Assembly: GCA_002339725.1 (NCBI GenBank)
Contig: DDKN01000026.1
Coordinates: 1-20,859, forward strand
Direction of reading: 5' to 3'
DNA from: Thiobacillus sp. UBA2597
Lineage (GTDB): Bacteria; Pseudomonadota; Gammaproteobacteria; Burkholderiales; Thiobacillaceae
DNA: 20,859 nt
Under the pieces are notes generated by a model. That model saw only the letters and a program-made list of their open reading frames with translations. It had not been told where the DNA came from and ran no database searches. The position numbers were made by a program, and so were the translations under genes. Of the stretch, positions 16,681-20,859 are shown one piece after another (the first letter of the stretch is position 1; each line of letters begins with the position of its first letter).

Positions 16681-16803
16681 GTGAATTGGATTGAACGCGG
16701 GCGCGCCACGAAGAACGGCAAGGTCGCTATTGTCCGCCATCCTGAGCGAAAGGTCATCCGGCGGCGTATCATGCCGCCAACACGGACCCACCCCAGACGC
16801 GCC

Positions 16804-17979
16804 ATGCCGACCCCGATCCCCCCTTATTTGCTCAAAACTTTGCTGGGCGGCATCAGCCCACACCGGTTCATGGCGGAATACTGGCAGAAAAAGCCCCTGC
16901 TGGTGCGCCAGGCCCTGCCCGGCTTCCAGGGCCTGCTGGGCAAGAAGGGGCTGATCGAACTGGCCTGCCGGGAGGAGGCCGAAAGCCGCCTGGTGCTCCA
17001 CCAGCGCGGGCGCTGGCGACTGGAACACGGGCCGTTCGAGGCCGAAGCGCTCGAACATCTGCCGGCGCGCGGCTGGAGCCTGCTGGTCCAGGGCGTCAAC
17101 CACTTCCTGCCCGAGGCCGACCGGCTGCTGCGGGCCTTCAATTTCGTGCCCTACACCCGGCTGGACGACCTGATGGTGAGCTTCGCCCCGCCCGGCGGCG
17201 GCGTCGGGCCGCACTTCGATTCCTACGACGTGTTCCTGATCCAGGGCCTGGGCCGGCGCCGCTGGGAGATCAGCGCCCAGACCGATCTGACCCTGGTCGA
17301 GAGCGCCCCCCTGCGCATCCTCGAGCATTTCGAGCCGGAGCAGTCCTGGGAACTGGAGCCGGGCGACATGCTCTACCTGCCGCCGAAGTATGCCCACAAC
17401 GGCGTCGCCCTGACCGACTGCATGACCTATTCGGTCGGCTTTCGCGCCCCCTCTGCCCAGGAAATCGCCGTCCAGTTCCTCACCTACCTGCAGGATCAGC
17501 TGCAACTCGAAGGCATGTATGCCGACCCGGACCTGCAACCCAGCCGCCACCCCGGCCAAATCGACGCCAAGCTGATCGGGCGCCTGGCCGCCATGATCGG
17601 GCGCATCCGCTGGAGCCAGGCCGATATCCGCGACTTCGCCGGTCGCTATCTGAGCGAGCCCAAACCCAACATCTTCTTCGCGCCGCCGGCCAGACCGCTG
17701 CCCGCCAAGGCCTTCGCCCAGCGCATCGAAAAGGTTGGCCTGCAACTGGACCCCAAAACCTTGCTGCTCTATCAAAACCGCCGTTTCTACATCAACGGCG
17801 AGCCTTATCTCGCCAGTGCCGATACGGCCGCCGTCCTGCGCAGGCTGGCCGACCAGCGCGCGCTGGCGCCCGGCCGCCATGCGCCGGCAGCGATCGAATG
17901 CCTGTATGACTGGTATCGCGCCGGTTTCCTGCAACCCGGCTCCCTGCAACCCGGCTCCCTGCAACCCCGGTCGAAGTGA
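16804..17979 (+). CDS. roxA: 50S ribosomal protein L16 arginine 3-hydroxylase RoxA (YcfD), JmjC cupin
   Basis: RoxA is a 2-oxoglutarate/Fe(II) oxygenase that hydroxylates an Arg of ribosomal protein L16. The product is 391 residues from ATG 16804. The JmjC cupin shows the iron-binding HFD at His137-Asp139 in VGPHFDSYDVFLIQGLGRR and the distal His198 in LPPKYAHNG. FMAEYWQKKPLLVRQA near residue 22 is the family N-terminal motif, and a winged-helix-like C-terminal domain follows (GRIRWSQADIRDFAG, then KTLLLYQNRRFYINGE). Upstream in-frame ATGs at 16771 and 16681 were rejected; TATCAT (16767-16772) could serve as -10. No Shine-Dalgarno sequence is seen. The last residues are three copies of an LQPGS unit. 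Confidence 0.94.
   Translation: MPTPIPPYLLKTLLGGISPHRFMAEYWQKKPLLVRQALPGFQGLLGKKGLIELACREEAESRLVLHQRGRWRLEHGPFEAEALEHLPARGWSLLVQGVNHFLPEADRLLRAFNFVPYTRLDDLMVSFAPPGGGVGPHFDSYDVFLIQGLGRRRWEISAQTDLTLVESAPLRILEHFEPEQSWELEPGDMLYLPPKYAHNGVALTDCMTYSVGFRAPSAQEIAVQFLTYLQDQLQLEGMYADPDLQPSRHPGQIDAKLIGRLAAMIGRIRWSQADIRDFAGRYLSEPKPNIFFAPPARPLPAKAFAQRIEKVGLQLDPKTLLLYQNRRFYINGEPYLASADTAAVLRRLADQRALAPGRHAPAAIECLYDWYRAGFLQPGSLQPGSLQPRSK
17929..17973 (+). repeat. 15-bp tandem repeat at the roxA 3' end
   Basis: The unit CTGCAACCCGGCTCC occurs at 17929-17943 and 17944-17958, and a third degenerate copy runs 17959-17973. It is in frame and encodes LQPGS, LQPGS, LQPRS just before the roxA stop. Confidence 0.85.
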
Positions 17980-18080
17980 CCCGGCATACCCCGCGTCCTT
18001 AGCCTGTAGCACGCATGCCACATGCCCCATTCGGCCAAAAAAAAGTTGCATTCCCCCCTTTTATTCCTGACCGCTTTTGC

Positions 18081-18086
18081 TAGAAT
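18081..18086 (+). promoter_or_regulatory. Putative -10 element for the small lipoprotein gene
   Basis: TAGAAT within GCTAGAATTTTCG, about 73 bases before the ATG. No clear -35 is seen at the normal spacing. The leader would be about 65 bases and holds a small hairpin (CGGCC-TCT-GGCCG, 18099-18111) and the palindrome GTTGATCAAC (18128-18137). The ten-base core is shared with the hfq upstream region. Confidence 0.45.
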
Positions 18087-18158
18087 TTTCGCGTCAATCG
18101 GCCTCTGGCCGGTTGAAAGAAGCGAATGTTGATCAACTTCAAGTTAAGGGAACATTAA

Positions 18159-18377
18159 ATGAAATACTCCGTCCTGCTCGCCGCTCTGCTGGCCCTTGGT
18201 CTGACCGCCTGTGGCAAGAAAGAAGAAGCCGCTGCTCCCGCTCCGGCTCCTGAGGCTGCCGCTCCGGCTCCTGCCGCTGCTCCGGCTGCTCCCGCCGACG
18301 CCGCTGCTCCGGCTGCTGCTCCCGCCGACGCCGCTGCTCCGGCTGCCCCGGCTGCTCCGGCCGCTCCCGCCAAGTAA
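18159..18377 (+). CDS. Small Ala/Pro-rich lipoprotein, function unknown
   Basis: This 72-residue protein has a lipoprotein signal peptide MKYSVLLAALLALGLTAC, with Cys18 as the lipid attachment site. A short charged stretch follows (GKKEEA), then only Ala, Pro and an occasional Asp or Glu, ending PAK. The mature chain of about 55 residues should be an unfolded, lipid-anchored tether. The gene has an AAGGGAA ribosome binding site, a probable promoter and a strong terminator, so it is a single-gene unit. Alanine is coded mostly by GCT, which is unusual beside the GCC/GCG habit of neighbours and hints at high expression or recent repeat growth. I do not recognise a named family; small Ala-rich lipoproteins of this type are common and uncharacterised in betaproteobacteria. 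Confidence 0.85.
   Translation: MKYSVLLAALLALGLTACGKKEEAAAPAPAPEAAAPAPAAAPAAPADAAAPAAAPADAAAPAAPAAPAAPAK
18285..18346 (+). repeat. 30-bp perfect tandem repeat inside the lipoprotein gene
   Basis: Bases 18285-18316 equal 18315-18346 exactly, a 30-base unit present a little over twice. The period is a multiple of three and codes for a ten-residue Ala/Pro/Asp unit, so copy number can change without breaking the frame. Confidence 0.85.
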
Positions 18378-18393
18378 TTCTGGCGTCGCGACG

Positions 18394-18422
18394 AAAAAAG
18401 CCGGCCTCGTGCCGGCTTTTTT
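18394..18422. terminator. Rho-independent, bidirectional terminator
   Basis: Six A bases (18394-18399), GCCGGC, a five-base loop CTCGT, GCCGGC, then six T bases (18417-18422). Either strand gives a GC-rich stem with a U tract. It ends the lipoprotein gene (17 bases after its stop) and the converging aminotransferase gene. Confidence 0.93.
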
Positions 18423-18464
18423 CATTTCCGCCCCGGTTTCATCCCGACTGACACTCCACCCCTC

Positions 18465-19622
18465 TCAGCGCAACCACGCCTCCATCCGCGCAACGGCCTG
18501 CCGCAAGCGCGGCAATTGCGCCGTATAGGCGAAGCGCACATGGCCTTGCCCGGCACTTTCGCCAAAATCGGTCCCGGGCGTGATCGCCACCCCTGTCTCA
18601 AGCAACAGGCGTTCGGCAAAGCGCTCGCTGTCATCATCGAAACGGCGGCAATCGGCATAGATATAAAAGGCACCGGCCGGCTGGGTTGGAATCACGAAAC
18701 CCAGGCGCTGTAATTCCGGCAACAGATAATCACGCCGTTCTTTCAACTCGGCCTTGCGCGCCTCCAGCAAAGACCGCGTCGCCGGCAGCAAGGCGGCCAG
18801 GGCGGCATGCTGCGCCACGGTGGGCGCCGCCAGGAACAGGTTTTGCGCCAGCTTGTCGATCGCCGGCACCAGCGCCTCCGGCAACACCAGCCAGCCCAGG
18901 CGCCAGCCGGTCATCAGGAAGTATTTGGAAAAGCTGTTGATGACGACGACATCGTCGCCCAGGCCGGCGGCGCTCGGCTCGCCCCCCTCATAAATGAGTT
19001 CGTGATAGATCTCGTCGACCAGCAGCCAGCCGCCCTTCGCGCGCACCACCGCATGGATCGCGCGCAGGGCATCGGCCTTGAGCACGCTGCCGGTCGGGTT
19101 AGCCGGGTTGGCCAAGAGCACGCCGCGCGTGTGCGGCCCCCAATGTTCGGCCACCCGTTCGGCCGTGAGCTGATAGCCGGTGTCCGGGCCGACGGCGATG
19201 GCTTTCGCCTTGGCTTCGACCACGCGGGCGAAGTGGCGATTGCAGGGATAGCCGGGATCGGCCAGCAGGACTTCATCATCGGGATCGAACAGCGCAGCCA
19301 TGGCCAGCAGGAGGCCGCCTGAGGCGCCCGGGGTGACGGCGATGCGGCCTGCCCTCAGATCGACACCATAGCGCTCGCCGTAATAACGCGCGATGGCCTG
19401 GCGCAGCGCCGGCAGCCCCAAAGCCGGGGTGTAGTGGGTATGGCCGGCCCTGAGCGCCGCGATGCCGGCCTCGACGATGGGCGCGGGCGTGGCGAAATCG
19501 GGCTCGCCGACCTCCAGGTGGATGATGTCACGCCCCTCGGCCTCCAGGGCGCGGGCCCGGGCCAGGATGGCCATCACCCGGAACGGCTCGATGTCGTCGA
19601 GCCGGTGGGCCAGTTCAGGCAT
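18465..19622 (-). CDS. Class I/II PLP-dependent aminotransferase
   Basis: A fold-type I aminotransferase of 385 residues from ATG 19622. It carries the PLP-binding set: GASGGLLL (about 99-106), NPANPTG with Asn175, D203 and Y206 in LLVDEIYHELIY, Lys233 in NSFSKYFLMTGWR as the Schiff-base lysine, and Arg241. This is subclass I-alpha, close to the AspC/ArAT-like and AlaA-like group; the amino acid substrate cannot be set from sequence. The ATG lies inside the end of the thioredoxin-like gene (8-base overlap), with no ribosome binding site seen, so coupled translation is likely. Longer in-frame starts were rejected because they would run through the thioredoxin-like gene in another frame. Confidence 0.94.
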   Translation of the reverse strand: MPELAHRLDDIEPFRVMAILARARALEAEGRDIIHLEVGEPDFATPAPIVEAGIAALRAGHTHYTPALGLPALRQAIARYYGERYGVDLRAGRIAVTPGASGGLLLAMAALFDPDDEVLLADPGYPCNRHFARVVEAKAKAIAVGPDTGYQLTAERVAEHWGPHTRGVLLANPANPTGSVLKADALRAIHAVVRAKGGWLLVDEIYHELIYEGGEPSAAGLGDDVVVINSFSKYFLMTGWRLGWLVLPEALVPAIDKLAQNLFLAAPTVAQHAALAALLPATRSLLEARKAELKERRDYLLPELQRLGFVIPTQPAGAFYIYADCRRFDDDSERFAERLLLETGVAITPGTDFGESAGQGHVRFAYTAQLPRLRQAVARMEAWLR

Positions 19623-20001
19623 CGAGGTGCTTGTCGATGAATTCGCGCACGAAGTGCTCCGGCTTCGCCCCATGGAAGCGGTCGACCATCTCGCCGTTCT
19701 TGTACAGGAGCACCGTCGGGAAGCCGCGCGCGCCATGCCGTCCGGCGATCTTCATGTTGTCGCCCTCGTCCACCTCGACCTTGGCCAGCCTCACCCTGCC
19801 GGCGTATTCCGGGATCACCTTGGTCAACACCGGCGACAGGAAATGACAGGGGCCGCACCAGTCGGCCCAGAGATCGACCAGCACCAGGTGCTGCTTCGAG
19901 GCCTCGACCACGTCGCGCTCGAAATGCTCGAGGTCGGTATCGAAGATGACCTGGCCGGCGACGGCCTTGTCGTGGGCTTTATCGTGATGCTGCAAGGTCA
20001 T
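19615..20001 (-). CDS. Thioredoxin-family protein
   Basis: A 128-residue thioredoxin fold protein. WADWCGPCHFL gives active cysteines Cys49 and Cys52, and the cis-proline is in RGFPTVLLYKNG. There is no signal peptide, so it is cytoplasmic. The N-terminal 18 residues (LQHHDKAHDKA) are His/Lys-rich and extend beyond the usual thioredoxin core; this piece overlaps the end of mtfA by 23 bases. AAGGA lies seven bases before the ATG. It may be a second thioredoxin, but the partner reductase is not in the window. Confidence 0.93.
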   Translation of the reverse strand: MTLQHHDKAHDKAVAGQVIFDTDLEHFERDVVEASKQHLVLVDLWADWCGPCHFLSPVLTKVIPEYAGRVRLAKVEVDEGDNMKIAGRHGARGFPTVLLYKNGEMVDRFHGAKPEHFVREFIDKHLDA

Positions 20002-20764
20002 GGGCTTGTCCTTTCAAACGCGCCAGGGGGTCCTGGCGATAAAAGCGCTGCATCTGCGCGTACACCGCCGGATAGGCCGCCTGCAACGGCTCCGGCCACT
20101 CGAAGAAATATTCGCTCAACACGGCAAAGAATTCCGCCGGACTCTCCGAGGCGTAGGGATCGAGTTCGACCGGCTCGTCCGCATCCACCCGCCGGCAGAA
20201 GTCCTCGTAGGCCGGACTGAAGGCCGCCGCCCAGTCCTCGACCGCCGCCGAAGCCAGACGCGGCAGGCCGTCGACCGCGCCGTTCATCATGTCCAGTTTG
20301 TGGGCGAACTCGTGGATCACCACGTTGTAGCCCTCGCCATGACCGGATGCCTCGACATCGTCCCAGGACAGCACCAGCGGCCCGCCTTCCCAGGCCTCGC
20401 CGCTCAATGGCCGGCGTACCCGGTGCACCACGCCGGCCTCGTCGACCTCCTCCCGCTCGGGCACGAACTCGCCGGGGTAGACCACGATCTCCTGCCAGCC
20501 CGCGTACCAGCCCGCGCCCAGATTGAGGATGGGCAGCGCCGCCTGGGCCGCGATGGTCGCGGCCATCCGGCCGTCGACCTGCAGGCCGGCGGCGCCGGAG
20601 AAGGTCTTGTCGGCGATTAGATGCCGGGCCAGGCCCAGCAGGCGTTCCCGTTCCTCGGCCGTCAGGCCGGCGAACAGGGGCCGGCCCAGGGCCGCCTGCC
20701 AATCCGCCTCGGCCACCCTCAGCGGCTCCGCCTTGCCCCAGAGCCAGGCCCAGAGCCCCTTCAA
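19979..20764 (-). CDS. mtfA: MtfA-type zinc metallopeptidase (DUF980)
   Basis: MtfA is a cytoplasmic zinc aminopeptidase; in E. coli it binds the Mlc repressor. The 261-residue protein has the zinc motif HEFAH at 151-155, with third ligand Glu211 in ESPAEFFAVLSEYF. Family segments such as WQEIVVYPGEFVPERE and LSWDDVEASGHGEGYNVVIHEFAHKLDMMNG are clear. The start is TTG at 20764, since an in-frame TGA lies two codons upstream and no ATG is near; the GGGG before it is a possible ribosome binding site. It heads the mtfA, thioredoxin-like and aminotransferase run. The 95 bases from 20765 to the end of the window hold no gene I can see. Confidence 0.93.
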   Translation of the reverse strand: MKGLWAWLWGKAEPLRVAEADWQAALGRPLFAGLTAEERERLLGLARHLIADKTFSGAAGLQVDGRMAATIAAQAALPILNLGAGWYAGWQEIVVYPGEFVPEREEVDEAGVVHRVRRPLSGEAWEGGPLVLSWDDVEASGHGEGYNVVIHEFAHKLDMMNGAVDGLPRLASAAVEDWAAAFSPAYEDFCRRVDADEPVELDPYASESPAEFFAVLSEYFFEWPEPLQAAYPAVYAQMQRFYRQDPLARLKGQAHDLAASR

Positions 20765-20859
20765 GCTTCAACCCCCGACGACACTCGCGGATTCGCGCTG
20801 CGCGCGCCAGCGTGTTGTCTCCGGCCGCCGCTGCATGGCTTAACATGCGCTGTGCGCAT

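Noticed and set aside
16624..18051. Minus-strand open frame of 475 codons opposite roxA
   Set aside because: roxA has the JmjC iron motifs on the plus strand; the antisense frame has none.
18017..18060. A-tract after CGGCC considered as a roxA terminator
   Set aside because: No stem with a following T run can be formed on the plus strand; only a plain A run is seen.
18285..18346. Repeat considered as a CRISPR-like or satellite array
   Set aside because: It is an in-frame coding repeat with no spacers and only about two copies.
18155..18425. Two minus-strand Gly/Ala/Ser-rich frames opposite the lipoprotein gene
   Set aside because: Low-complexity reflections of the GCT repeats; no ribosome binding site, and they read across the terminator.
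20765..20859. Search for a promoter or a gene start at the right edge
   Set aside because: No clear -10/-35 pair or coding frame could be supported in these 95 bases.

Overview
This 20.9 kb window is a gene-dense, high-GC stretch of a bacterial chromosome. The gene set and order (ndk, rlmN, pilW, rodZ, ispG, hisS, a YfgM-like gene, bamB, der, then hfq and hflX) is the conserved arrangement of Gram-negative proteobacteria. The betaproteobacterial style of the proteins (SlyD with a His tail, RoxA, accA beside tilS, an Ala/Pro-rich small lipoprotein) points to Betaproteobacteria. I cannot name the genus from sequence alone. No tRNA, rRNA, CRISPR array, insertion sequence, phage gene or plasmid function was seen.

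Region 1 (1-13142, minus strand, read from high to low coordinates) is one long housekeeping run: ndk, rlmN, pilW, rodZ, ispG, hisS, a YfgM-like gene, bamB, der, galT-like, a GAF-GGDEF-EAL gene, hfq and a truncated hflX. From ndk to bamB, genes overlap by 1-4 bases or sit within 24 bases of each other, so this part is very probably one operon. It mixes nucleotide pools (ndk), RNA modification (rlmN), pilus and envelope assembly (pilW, bamB, YfgM-like), cell shape (rodZ), isoprenoid synthesis (ispG), tRNA charging (hisS) and ribosome assembly (der). Between bamB and der lies a heptamer-built inverted repeat that supplies the last codons of bamB and abuts the der start. A galT-like nucleotidyltransferase gene and a cyclic-di-GMP gene are inserted between der and hfq, where I would expect direct der-hfq adjacency.

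Region 2 (13143-16669): a divergent intergenic region with a perfect 7-bp inverted repeat separates ndk from a SPOR-domain membrane protein gene (plus strand). That gene overlaps convergently with tilS. tilS follows accA with a 29-base overlap, and slyD lies upstream of accA, all on the minus strand.

Region 3 (16804-18422, plus strand): roxA, a ribosomal protein oxygenase, then a very small Ala/Pro-rich lipoprotein with its own promoter-like sequence, a structured leader, and a strong symmetric terminator.

Region 4 (18465-20764, minus strand): mtfA, a thioredoxin-like gene and a PLP aminotransferase, each overlapping the next (23 and 8 bases), converging on the same terminator.

Most of the window is ordinary core genome, and I found no convincing new multi-gene system. 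The best leads are the heptamer hairpin at bamB/der, the variant EAL domain in the dual c-di-GMP protein, the palindrome upstream of ndk, and the repeat-built, GCT-rich small lipoprotein with its structured leader. Several genes use TTG or GTG starts, so start positions need care.
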